From Hyphomicrobiales bacterium (GTDB lineage: Bacteria > Pseudomonadota > Alphaproteobacteria > Rhizobiales > Beijerinckiaceae), in contig JAQGKM010000012.1 in assembly GCA_028290125.1 (NCBI GenBank), positions 1 to 5,782 on the forward strand: DNA of 5,782 nucleotides, in the 5' to 3' direction. A model generated the notes under the pieces. The model searched no databases and was not told where the DNA came from. It saw nothing but the letters and a program-made list of their open reading frames with translations. The translations under genes were made by a program, and so were the position numbers. Below, piece by piece: positions 1 through 5,782 of this stretch. Every line of letters starts with the position of its first letter. The stretch's first letter is position 1.

Positions 1-491
1 CCGTGCAGCAGGCGGTGCTGTCCGGCTCGGTCGATGGCGCGACGGTGCTGGAGCCGTCGGCGTCCATCGTCCTGCAGCGCAATCCGAAGCTGAAGATGAT
101 CGTCACGGCGCGCGACATGTTCAAGGATATTCCGGGCGTGGTCTTCGCCGCGACCGGCGCGTTCGAGAAAAGCGCCCCGCAGGCGCTGGGCAAGATGGTC
201 GAGCTCTGCGCCCGCGCCACCGACCTAATCCGCGCCAGGCCGGAAGAAGCTGCGGGCTATGTGGAGGCTGTCCTTGGGGGCGGCTTGGTGGACGCCGCCA
301 CCATGCAGAAGGCTTTGAAGTCTCCTGCGGTGGATTTCATCTTCGACATCCACGAGATCGAGGCGCCCACCAAGGCGCTGCTCGCCTATCAGGTCGAGCT
401 GGGCGATTTCCAGACCGCGCCGCCGACCGAAGGCCTGTTCGATGCGACATGGTCGGACAAGGTGATGGCCGGGCGGCGCGTCGCCAAATAG
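1..491 (+). CDS. ABC transporter substrate-binding protein, taurine/nitrate/sulfonate type (C-terminal part)
   Basis: The last 163 codons of a gene that starts left of the window; the GTG at base 3 is most likely an internal valine, not a start. The fragment reads like the second lobe of the periplasmic solute-binding proteins in the NMT1/SsuA/TauA superfamily. A G-S-V-D-G-A segment followed by L-E-P-S near the fragment's start matches the loop where these proteins usually have a 'G.vDa....ep' pattern. It is followed by an alpha/beta stretch (LKMIVTARDMF, IPGVVFAAT), a helix like those found over ligand lobes (ALGKMVELCARATDLIRARPEEAA), and a C-terminal 'FD.tWSDKVM' tail. Known members deliver taurine, alkanesulfonates, nitrate, riboflavin or pyrimidine precursors to an ABC permease. 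The ligand cannot be told from this fragment. It ends with TAG. No permease or ATPase gene follows, so its partners, if linked, lie upstream. A repeat unit starts about 10 bases after the stop. Confidence 0.8.
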   Translation, partial: VQQAVLSGSVDGATVLEPSASIVLQRNPKLKMIVTARDMFKDIPGVVFAATGAFEKSAPQALGKMVELCARATDLIRARPEEAAGYVEAVLGGGLVDAATMQKALKSPAVDFIFDIHEIEAPTKALLAYQVELGDFQTAPPTEGLFDATWSDKVMAGRRVAK

Positions 492-501
492 GCACGGCTC
501 T

Positions 502-556
502 CCCTTCTCCCGCGCTGGCGGGAGAAGGTGCGCCGCGAAGCGGGGCGGATGAGGGC
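502..556 (+). repeat. Palindromic intergenic repeat unit A (REP/RIME-like)
   Basis: A 55-base unit beginning 10 bases after the substrate-binding protein stop. It has an 11-bp perfect stem (503-513 with 518-528, loop GCTG), then a small hairpin CCGC-GAA-GCGG (533-543), then a tail CGGATGAGGG (546-555). Unit B (589-643, opposite strand) aligns with it end to end without a gap, at about 43 of 55 positions by my hand count. GC-rich two-palindrome intergenic elements are common in rhizobial-type alphaproteobacteria (RIME-like elements are one described class). Membership in a named family is inferred. The first stem could also slow or stop transcription leaving the upstream gene, but there is no T-run after it. 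Confidence 0.8.
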
Positions 557-588
557 GGTTCATCCCGCGAAACGGCGTTTGTTGAAAA

Positions 589-643
589 GCCCTCACCCGT
601 CAGGCTTCGCCTGCCACCCTCTCCCGCGAGTGCGGGAGAGGGG
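589..643 (-). repeat. Palindromic intergenic repeat unit B, inverted copy of unit A
   Basis: Read on the minus strand this is the partner of unit A: an 11-bp perfect stem (617-627 with 632-642 on the plus strand, 4-base loop), then a small hairpin CAGGC-TTC-GCCTG (601-613), then the tail CCCTCACCC (590-598), which reads GGGTGAGGG on the minus strand. Several differences from unit A change both partners of a base pair, so the fold is kept. A 32-base spacer (557-588) separates the units, giving a head-to-head inverted doublet like REP doublets in other bacteria. Confidence 0.8.
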
Positions 644-674
644 CGGCCCACCACAATTCGTGATCACCATCCCG

Positions 675-698
675 CTTGCCTTTTGCCTTGCCTTTTGC
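675..698 (+). repeat. Perfect 12-bp tandem duplication
   Basis: The 12-mer CTTGCCTTTTGC occurs twice back to back (675-686 and 687-698) with no mismatch and is followed by AA. It sits 36 bases upstream of the TetR start codon and is clearly more AT-rich than its surroundings. It contains several TTGCCT/TTGCAA hexamers that resemble sigma-70 -35 boxes, so it may duplicate a promoter element or a protein-binding site. The repeat itself is certain; its function is not. Confidence 0.85.
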
Positions 699-725
699 AA
701 AATGAATGACCGTTCGTTTTTTATT
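695..725 (+). promoter_or_regulatory. Candidate promoter of the efflux operon
   Basis: The AT-rich stretch just ahead of the TetR gene is the only plausible promoter region for the three-gene operon. Candidate boxes are TTGCAA (695-700) and TTTATT (720-725). Their 19-base spacing is longer than ideal and the -10 match is weak. The TTGCCT hexamers at 683-688 and 688-693 are alternative -35 boxes. With this -10 box, transcription would begin at about 731-734, almost on the ATG. Positions are provisional. Confidence 0.35.
701..718. promoter_or_regulatory. Candidate TetR-type operator, imperfect inverted repeat
   Basis: AATGAATGACCGTTCGTT is an 18-base imperfect dyad centred between 709 and 710. 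Six of nine symmetric positions are Watson-Crick complementary and two more are T/G. It lies in the spacer between the candidate -35 and -10 boxes, 15 bases before the TetR start. This is a classic place for a self-acting repressor to block polymerase, and TetR-family proteins typically bind dyads of about this length. Binding by the adjacent regulator is an inference. Confidence 0.45.
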
Positions 726-733
726 GGTCTCGC

Positions 734-1354
734 ATGCCCAAACTCTCCGACGCCCAGGCCGAACAGCGCCGCACCCGGATCCTCGACGCGGCGGAGCTTT
801 GCTTTGCGCGCGACGGCTTTCATCGCACCACCATGCAGGCGATCTGCCGGGAGGCCGGCATCAGCGCCGGCGCGCTTTACCTTTATTTCCCGTCCAAGGA
901 AGCGCTGATCGAGGGACTGACCTCGCGCGACCGCGACCAGATTCTCGCGCAGTTCGCCGCCGCCAGCAGCGACGGCGACTTTCTGGCGATGGTCGGCGCG
1001 CTCCTGCACCATTGCATCTTCAGCCAGCCGATCGAGAAAGCGACCCTCTGCATCGAGATCGGCGCCGAGGCCACGCGCAATCCCGCCATCGCGCAAACCA
1101 TGTCGCGGTTCGACGCCGAGATCCGCGGCTCGATCACCCAGCTGGTCGCGCAGGCGCAGGCCGCAGGAAAAATCGCGCCGGTTGCGCCCGTCGAGGACGT
1201 CGTCCTCGCCATGGCGCTGATCGGCGACGGCCTGTTCTGGCGCCGCGCCGTCGATCCGTCCTTCGATCCCGTTCGCGCCATGCCGCAGATCCTTTCCATG
1301 GTCGCCGCGCTCGTGCGGCCCAGCACGTCTTCCAACAACGAGTTTGCCCGATGA
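734..1354 (+). CDS. TetR/AcrR-family transcriptional regulator of the efflux operon
   Basis: A 206-residue protein of normal TetR length. Residues 12-60 are the DNA-binding domain: RRTRILDAAELCFARDGF, then the helix-turn-helix TTMQAICREAGISAGALYLYF (32-52), ending with the hallmark YFPSKEAL (51-58). The rest should be the all-helical ligand-binding and dimerisation domain, including LCIEIGAEATRNPAIA (105-120) and GDGLFWRRAVDPSFDP (164-179). The ligand is unknown. Cysteines occur at 23, 38, 94 and 106, with the second pair near His92-His93. The ATG at 734 is the only sensible start: the frame has a TGA at 707 and no other start codon after it, and the next Met (34) lies inside the helix-turn-helix. 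No clear Shine-Dalgarno precedes it. It is the first gene of the operon and its TGA overlaps the adaptor ATG. Family knowledge plus position suggest an autoregulated repressor of the pump, relieved by pump substrates. Confidence 0.93.
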   Translation: MPKLSDAQAEQRRTRILDAAELCFARDGFHRTTMQAICREAGISAGALYLYFPSKEALIEGLTSRDRDQILAQFAAASSDGDFLAMVGALLHHCIFSQPIEKATLCIEIGAEATRNPAIAQTMSRFDAEIRGSITQLVAQAQAAGKIAPVAPVEDVVLAMALIGDGLFWRRAVDPSFDPVRAMPQILSMVAALVRPSTSSNNEFAR

Positions 1355-2517
1355 CGAAATTCTTGCTGATCGCCGTGTCCGGCCTCGCGCTGCTCGCCGC
1401 AACGCCGTCGCTGGCCGCCGACGCGCCGCGCGCCGCCGCCCAGCCAAATGCGCCGGCCGTGACGGTGGCGCGAGCGCAGATGCGCACGCTCGTCGAGACG
1501 GTCGCGGTCAGCGGCAGCATCGTTGCGCGGGATGAAATCCTCGTCGGCCCCGAAATCGAAGGCCTACGCATTCTCGAAATCCTCGCCGACGAGGGCGACA
1601 CGGTCGCGGCCGGCCAGGTGCTGGCGCGGCTGTCGCGCGAGACGCTCGATGCGCAGCTTGCGCAAAGCGACGCCGCGCTGGTGCGTGCCGATGCGCAGAT
1701 CGCCCAAGCGCAGAGCCAGATCCGGCAGGCGCAGGCCAACCTCGGCCAGACGACGCCCGATCTCGAGCGCGCGCAATCGCTGATCCGCACCGGCGCCTCG
1801 ACGCAGGCGCTGGTCGACCAGAAGATGGCCGCCGACAACGCCGCCCGCGCCGCGCTCGACGTCGCGCGCGCCAGCCTGAATGTCTCGAACGCCGACCGTG
1901 CGAGCCTCGATGCGCAGCGCCGCGAATTGCAGGTGCGCATTTCGCGCACGCAGGTGCGGGCGCCGGTCGCGGGGGTCGTCTCGCGCAAGAATGCACGCGT
2001 CGGCGCGATCGCGGCGGGCGTCGGCGACGCCATGTTCAAGATCGTCGCCAATGGCGCGTTCGAGCTGGAGGGCGAGGCCTTCGAGACGCGTCTCGTGCGT
2101 CTGGCGCCCGGCCAGACGGCGCGCGTACGGGTCGGCGAGGTCGTCATTCCCGGCAAGGTGCGGCTGGTGTCGCCGGAAGTCGACAAGGCGACCCGCCTCG
2201 GGCGCGTGCGCATCCTGCTCGAACCGTCGAGCGCGGCGCGCGTCGGCGGTTTCGCGCGCGGCGAAATCGAGACGCGTCGCATCGAGGCGCTCGCCTTGCC
2301 GAGCGGCGCGCTGCTTTACGATGGCGTGCAGCCCATGGCGCAGGTCGTCAAGGACGGCCGCATCGAGACCCGCAAGGTCAGCGTCGGCATCGCCGCCGAT
2401 GGTTTCACCCAGATCGTCAGCGGCGTCAGCGACGGCGAGGAGATCGTCGCGCGCGCCGGGCCTTTCCTGCGCGACGGCGATTTCGTTCGGCCGGTCGAAG
2501 TGGCGGAGGCGAAGTAA
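1351..2517 (+). CDS. RND efflux periplasmic adaptor subunit (membrane fusion protein, HlyD/AcrA type)
   Basis: A 388-residue exported adaptor that should link the inner-membrane pump to an outer-membrane channel. Residues 1-22 are a Sec signal peptide with probable cleavage after S-L-A22. There is no lipobox cysteine, so unlike AcrA it is not predicted to be a lipoprotein. Next come the first lipoyl half-motif (about 64-94, with EGDTVAAGQVLARL), a long alpha-helical hairpin (about 95-199, rich in Ala/Gln/Arg heptads), and the second lipoyl half (about 200-232, with TQVRAPVAGVVSRKNARVG). A beta-barrel (about 236-310) and a membrane-proximal domain (about 311-385, with ALPSGALLYDG and VSVGIAADGFTQIVSGVSDGEEIV) follow. 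The hairpin turn has LERAQSLIRTGAST (138-151), resembling the R-L-S channel-docking motif. The reading frame stays open far upstream, but that part is out-of-frame tetR; the signal peptide and ATGA overlap fix the start at 1351. Translation is probably coupled to tetR, as no strong ribosome site is seen. Confidence 0.93.
   Translation: MTKFLLIAVSGLALLAATPSLAADAPRAAAQPNAPAVTVARAQMRTLVETVAVSGSIVARDEILVGPEIEGLRILEILADEGDTVAAGQVLARLSRETLDAQLAQSDAALVRADAQIAQAQSQIRQAQANLGQTTPDLERAQSLIRTGASTQALVDQKMAADNAARAALDVARASLNVSNADRASLDAQRRELQVRISRTQVRAPVAGVVSRKNARVGAIAAGVGDAMFKIVANGAFELEGEAFETRLVRLAPGQTARVRVGEVVIPGKVRLVSPEVDKATRLGRVRILLEPSSAARVGGFARGEIETRRIEALALPSGALLYDGVQPMAQVVKDGRIETRKVSVGIAADGFTQIVSGVSDGEEIVARAGPFLRDGDFVRPVEVAEAK
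2505..2509 (+). promoter_or_regulatory. Strong ribosome binding site for the RND pump gene
   Basis: GGAGG lies seven bases before the ATG at 2517, inside the last codons of the adaptor gene. It is the only strong Shine-Dalgarno sequence among the three operon starts. It supports ATG 2517 as the pump start and suggests that the pump is initiated independently as well as by coupling to the adaptor's TAATG junction. Confidence 0.8.
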
Positions 2518-5500
2518 TGTCCCTCAACATCTCCGGCTGGTCGATCCGCAATCCCATTCCGCCGCTCGTGCTGTTCACGGTGTTCATCGTGCTCGGCCTC
2601 GTGTCGTTCGGCAAACTGCCGATCACGCGTTTCCCGAACATCGACGTGCCGATCGTGTCGGTGACGGTCACGCAATCGGGCGCGGCGCCAACGGAGCTCG
2701 AGACGCAGGTCACCAAGAAGATCGAGGACGCGGTCGCTGGCGTCGCCGGCGTCAAGCACGTCTCGTCGGCGATCTCGGACGGCACGTCGGTGTCGACCAT
2801 CGAATTCCGGCTCGAGACGAATTCCGACCGCGCGCTGAACAACGTGAAGGATGCGATCTCGAAGGTGCGCGCCGACCTGCCGCGCAGCATCGACGAGCCC
2901 GTCGTGCAGCGCATCGAGATCGCCGGCCTGCCGATCGTCACCTATGCGGTGGCGGCGCCGGCGATGACCATCGAGCAATTGTCATGGTTCGTCGACGACG
3001 TGATCGCGCGCTCGTTGCAGAGCGTGAAGGGCGTCGGCGGCGTCACGCGCGTGGGTGGCGTCGATCGCGAGATCCGCGTCGCGCTCGATCCCGACCGCCT
3101 TGCGGCGCTGGGCGTGACGGCGGGCGATGTGAACAAGCAAGTGCGCGCGATGAACGTCGATCTCGCGGGCGGGCGCGGTGAGATCGCGGGTCGCGAACAG
3201 TCCATCCGCACGCTGGCCGGCGCGCGCACCGTGGAAGACCTCGCGGCGACGATGATCGCGTTGCCGGGCGGCCGCAAGGTGGCGCTGTCGGATCTCGGCT
3301 CCGTGACGGATGGCCCCGCCGAACAGCGCCGCTTCGCGCGGCTCGATGGCAAGCCGGTGGTCGCCTTCGGCGTCACCCGCGCGACGGGCGCGAGCGACGT
3401 CACGGTCGCGCAGGCGCTGGAAGAAAAGCTCGCCAGCGTCCGCAAGGACAGGCCGGATGTCTCCATCGACCTGATCGATTCCTTCGTCACCTACACGCAG
3501 GGCAATTTCGAATCCGCCATGCACACGCTGCTCGAAGGCGCCCTGCTGTCGGTGCTGGTCGTGCTGGTGTTCCTGCGCGACTGGCGCGCGACGCTGATCA
3601 CCGCCATTGCGCTGCCGCTGTCGGTGCTGCCGACGTTCTGGGCGATGGACGCGATGGGCTTCTCGCTCAATCTCGTGAGCCTGCTGGCGCTGACGCTCGC
3701 GACCGGCATTCTCGTCGACGACGCCATCGTCGAGATCGAGAACATCGTGCGTCACATGCACATGGGCAAGACGGCGTGGCGCGCGGCGCTCGAAGCCGCC
3801 GACGAGATCGGCCTCGCGGTCATCGCGATCACGCTGACGATCATGGCGGTGTTTGCGCCGGTGTCGTTCATGGGCGGCATCGCCGGGCAATATTTCAAGC
3901 AGTTCGGCCTCACGGTCGCGATCGCGGTGTTCTTCTCGCTGCTCGTCGCGCGCCTCATCACGCCCTTGATGGCCGCCTATTTTCTGAAGCCGAAACCTGA
4001 TGCTCATGTCGAGGACGGCGCCGTCATGCGGTGGTACACGCGACTGGTGAGGGCCTCCGTGCGGCGGCGCTGGCTGACGCTCGGCGTCGGCGCCCTGATC
4101 TTCGTCCTGTCGATCTTCTCGACGAAGCTGCTGCCCAACGGCTTCCTGCCGGCCGAAGACGTCGCGCGCCTGCTGCTCGCCGTCGAACTGCCGCCGGGTT
4201 CGAAGCTCGCCGACACCGAACGCGTGACGAGCGACATCACCGCGAAGCTGCGCGAACGCGCCGATGTGCGCAGCGTCTTCGCGGATGGCGGGAAGATCGG
4301 GCAGGGCTCTGCGGAAGTCCGCAAGGCGCAGCTCGTCATCAATCTCACGCACAAGTCGAAGCGCGACCTGTCGCAGAAGGAGATCGAGCGTCAGATCGGC
4401 GACGTCGTCGCGCAATATCCCGACATGCGCACCTGGTTCCTCAACGACAACGGCCAGCGCGCCGTGTCGCTGATGGTGTCGGGCAATGATTCCGTCGCCG
4501 TCGAGAAGGTCGCGGCGGATCTCACGAGTCAGGTCAAGCGCGTGCCGCTGGTCGCCAATGTCGTGTCGACGGCGGCGCTGGATCGCCCTGAAATCCGCAT
4601 CGCCCCGAAAGCCGGTCGCGCCGCCGATCTCGGCGTCTCGACCGATGCGCTGGCCGAAGCGATCCGCGTCGCCACCATCGGCGACATCGACGCCAATCTC
4701 GCCAAGTTCAACGCCGGCGACCGGCTGCTGCCGATCCGCGTGCAGCTGGTGCAGGGCGCGCGCGCCGACATGGACGCGCTCGCCAGCCTGAAGGTCACGA
4801 CCTCGTCGGGCGGCTCCGTCCCGCTCGCCTCGGTCGCCGACATCTCGTTCGGGCAGGGGCCGACCAGCATCGACCGTTACGATCGCGTGCGGAAGATCGC
4901 CGTCGAGGCCGATCTCGCAGGTGACGCGCCGCTCGGCGAAGCGCTGGCCGCCATCTATGCGCTGCCGGCCGCCAAGGCCCTGCCGGTCGGCGTCACTTTG
5001 CGCGAGGCGGGCGACGCGGAGGTGATGGTGGAAGTCTTCCAGGGCTTCGCGCAGGCGATGGGCGCGGGCCTCATGATGGTGCTGGCCGTGCTGGTGCTGC
5101 TGTTCGCCAGCGTCACGCAGCCGATCACCATCTTGCTGTCGCTGCCGCTCTCCATCGGCGGCGTCATCTTCGCGCTGTTCCTCACCCACAAGCCGATCTC
5201 GATGCCGGTGGTGATCGGCATCCTCATGCTGATGGGCATCGTCACCAAGAACGCCATCATGCTGGTCGATTTCGCCGTCGAGCAGATGGCGAAGGGCATG
5301 GACCGCACCGAGGCGATCATCGACGCCGGCCGCAAGCGCGCGCGGCCCATCGTGATGACCACCATCGCGATGGCGGCGGGCATGATTCCGTCGGCGCTGG
5401 GCTTGGGAGACGGCGGCGAATTCCGCTCGCCGATGGCGATCGGCGTGATCGGCGGGCTGATCGTCTCGACCGTGCTGTCGCTGGTCTTCGTGCCGGCGAT

Positions 5501-5639
5501 CTTCACCTTCATGGACGACATCGGCCACGGCGCGGCGCGCTTCTTCGGGCGGTTCATCGGCGGGCCGGACGAAGGCCGCAAACCGGCTGCGCCCGAGGCG
5601 GCGCCAGTCGCGCCGCCGTATCCGTTTCCGGCTGAGTGA
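2517..5639 (+). CDS. RND multidrug efflux transporter, inner-membrane permease (HAE-1/AcrB type)
   Basis: A complete 1040-residue pump of normal family length. Hydrophobic segments fit the 12-helix RND plan: TM1 about 13-31, a periplasmic loop to about 335, TM2-TM6 about 336-488, TM7 about 519-537, a second loop to about 846, and TM8-TM12 about 848-998. Proton-relay residues are present: Asp401-Asp402 in GILVDDAIVEIEN (TM4), Lys911 in GIVTKNAIMLVDF (TM10), and Arg943 in RARPIVMT (TM11, matching AcrB Arg971). The V-D-D-A form of TM4 points to hydrophobic/amphiphilic drug export and not to CzcA-type metal export, whose TM4 differs. Other family marks are LPITRFPNIDVPIVSV (34-49) and APVSFMGGIAGQYFKQF (447-463). 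It should work as a homotrimer driven by proton import, taking substrate from periplasm or outer leaflet. The C-terminus (about 1015-1040) is Pro/Ala-rich and probably disordered. No cysteine occurs in the protein. The substrate cannot be read from sequence. The start overlaps the adaptor stop by one base. Confidence 0.96.
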   Translation: MSLNISGWSIRNPIPPLVLFTVFIVLGLVSFGKLPITRFPNIDVPIVSVTVTQSGAAPTELETQVTKKIEDAVAGVAGVKHVSSAISDGTSVSTIEFRLETNSDRALNNVKDAISKVRADLPRSIDEPVVQRIEIAGLPIVTYAVAAPAMTIEQLSWFVDDVIARSLQSVKGVGGVTRVGGVDREIRVALDPDRLAALGVTAGDVNKQVRAMNVDLAGGRGEIAGREQSIRTLAGARTVEDLAATMIALPGGRKVALSDLGSVTDGPAEQRRFARLDGKPVVAFGVTRATGASDVTVAQALEEKLASVRKDRPDVSIDLIDSFVTYTQGNFESAMHTLLEGALLSVLVVLVFLRDWRATLITAIALPLSVLPTFWAMDAMGFSLNLVSLLALTLATGILVDDAIVEIENIVRHMHMGKTAWRAALEAADEIGLAVIAITLTIMAVFAPVSFMGGIAGQYFKQFGLTVAIAVFFSLLVARLITPLMAAYFLKPKPDAHVEDGAVMRWYTRLVRASVRRRWLTLGVGALIFVLSIFSTKLLPNGFLPAEDVARLLLAVELPPGSKLADTERVTSDITAKLRERADVRSVFADGGKIGQGSAEVRKAQLVINLTHKSKRDLSQKEIERQIGDVVAQYPDMRTWFLNDNGQRAVSLMVSGNDSVAVEKVAADLTSQVKRVPLVANVVSTAALDRPEIRIAPKAGRAADLGVSTDALAEAIRVATIGDIDANLAKFNAGDRLLPIRVQLVQGARADMDALASLKVTTSSGGSVPLASVADISFGQGPTSIDRYDRVRKIAVEADLAGDAPLGEALAAIYALPAAKALPVGVTLREAGDAEVMVEVFQGFAQAMGAGLMMVLAVLVLLFASVTQPITILLSLPLSIGGVIFALFLTHKPISMPVVIGILMLMGIVTKNAIMLVDFAVEQMAKGMDRTEAIIDAGRKRARPIVMTTIAMAAGMIPSALGLGDGGEFRSPMAIGVIGGLIVSTVLSLVFVPAIFTFMDDIGHGAARFFGRFIGGPDEGRKPAAPEAAPVAPPYPFPAE

Positions 5640-5682
5640 GGGGTTCGATTTCCACGCATTCAGGCGAGCGACGCATCAAACT

Positions 5683-5734
5683 CCCTCCCCCTTGCGGGGA
5701 GGGCGACTCAGCCGCAGGCTGAGCGGGGTGGGGG
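5683..5734 (+). repeat. Palindromic intergenic repeat unit C, same architecture as units A and B
   Basis: A 52-base unit starting 43 bases after the pump stop. It has a perfect 8-bp stem (CCCTCCCC 5683-5690 with GGGGAGGG 5696-5703), a second perfect 7-bp hairpin CTCAGCC-GCA-GGCTGAG (5707-5723), then the tail CGGGGTGGGGG (5724-5734). Hairpin, smaller hairpin and G-rich tail come in the same order and nearly the same length as in units A and B, but the primary sequence differs, so it looks like another subfamily. It may also stabilise or end the operon transcript. There is no T-run, so it is not a textbook intrinsic terminator. Confidence 0.7.
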
Positions 5735-5743
5735 TCGTGAGGC

Positions 5744-5756
5744 CTGTCCCCGACAG
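5744..5756. other. Small hairpin in the downstream non-coding tail
   Basis: CTGTC-CCC-GACAG forms a 5-bp stem with a 3-base loop, ten bases after unit C. It is short enough to occur by chance. Nothing else is recognised between the pump stop and the right edge apart from unit C, and I see no convincing start of another gene. Confidence 0.25.
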
Positions 5757-5782
5757 TGTGACTGAGTTGCGGGCGCTTGTTC

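Noticed and set aside
503..528. Stem of unit A as an intrinsic terminator for the substrate-binding protein gene
   Set aside because: There is no T-run after the stem and the whole 55-base unit recurs inverted nearby, so a repeat element explains it better. An effect on transcript ends is still possible.
660..667. GTGATCAC, a perfect 8-base palindrome
   Set aside because: It is short, such sites arise often by chance, and it lies outside the likely promoter core; there is no further support for a binding site.
449..709. Small open frames on both strands across the repeat region
   Set aside because: They translate the palindromic repeats themselves (recurrent LPSPAxAGEG-like peptides) and have no ribosome site or family resemblance.
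706..1350. Upstream extension of the adaptor reading frame from an ATG at 706
   Set aside because: The extension is an Arg-rich out-of-frame reading of tetR, while the tetR frame encodes a complete TetR domain. The adaptor signal peptide begins exactly at the ATG at 1351.
1880..3181. Long Arg/Ser/Ala-rich open frame spanning the adaptor-pump junction
   Set aside because: It is a frame-shifted shadow of two well-supported genes and has no domain signal.
2982..5528. Very long (848-codon) open frame on the minus strand opposite the pump gene
   Set aside because: Its product is an Arg/His/Asp-rich, low-complexity sequence without recognisable domains, as expected for the antisense shadow of a GC-rich gene. 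The plus-strand RND protein has every family motif.

Overview
The window is GC-rich DNA with bacterial gene packing. Its gene content (a taurine/nitrate-type solute-binding protein, a TetR regulator, and an adaptor plus RND pump) and its GC-rich intergenic palindromes suggest an alphaproteobacterium, probably of the Rhizobiales/Hyphomicrobiales. This assignment is an inference from composition, gene style and repeat style. No rRNA, tRNA or other taxonomic marker is present.

Layout, all genes on the + strand: (1) 1-491, the C-terminal part of an ABC-transporter substrate-binding protein cut by the left edge. (2) 492-733, a 242-base intergenic region. It holds two 55-base palindromic repeat units in inverted orientation, then a perfect 12-base tandem duplication, then a probable promoter/operator for the next gene. 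(3) 734-1354, a TetR-family regulator. (4) 1351-2517, an RND periplasmic adaptor (membrane fusion protein) with a signal peptide. (5) 2517-5639, a full-length RND inner-membrane pump of the HAE-1/AcrB type. (6) 5640-5782, a non-coding tail with a third palindromic unit of the same architecture.

Genes 3 to 5 form one compact operon. The regulator stop overlaps the adaptor start (ATGA), and the adaptor stop overlaps the pump start (TAATG), with a strong GGAGG ahead of the pump. The expected logic is that the TetR protein represses its own promoter, an inducing compound releases it, and regulator, adaptor and pump are made together. Adaptor and pump would join an outer-membrane TolC-like channel that is not encoded here. 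The substrate-binding protein belongs to a separate upstream transport locus, divided from the efflux operon by the repeat pair.

I see no mobile element, CRISPR array, RNA gene or clearly new protein system. The most unusual content is in the non-coding DNA. The three palindromic units share one fold plan. Substitutions between the two upstream units preserve base pairing, and in all three the first arm can pair either with its neighbour or with the unit's own tail.
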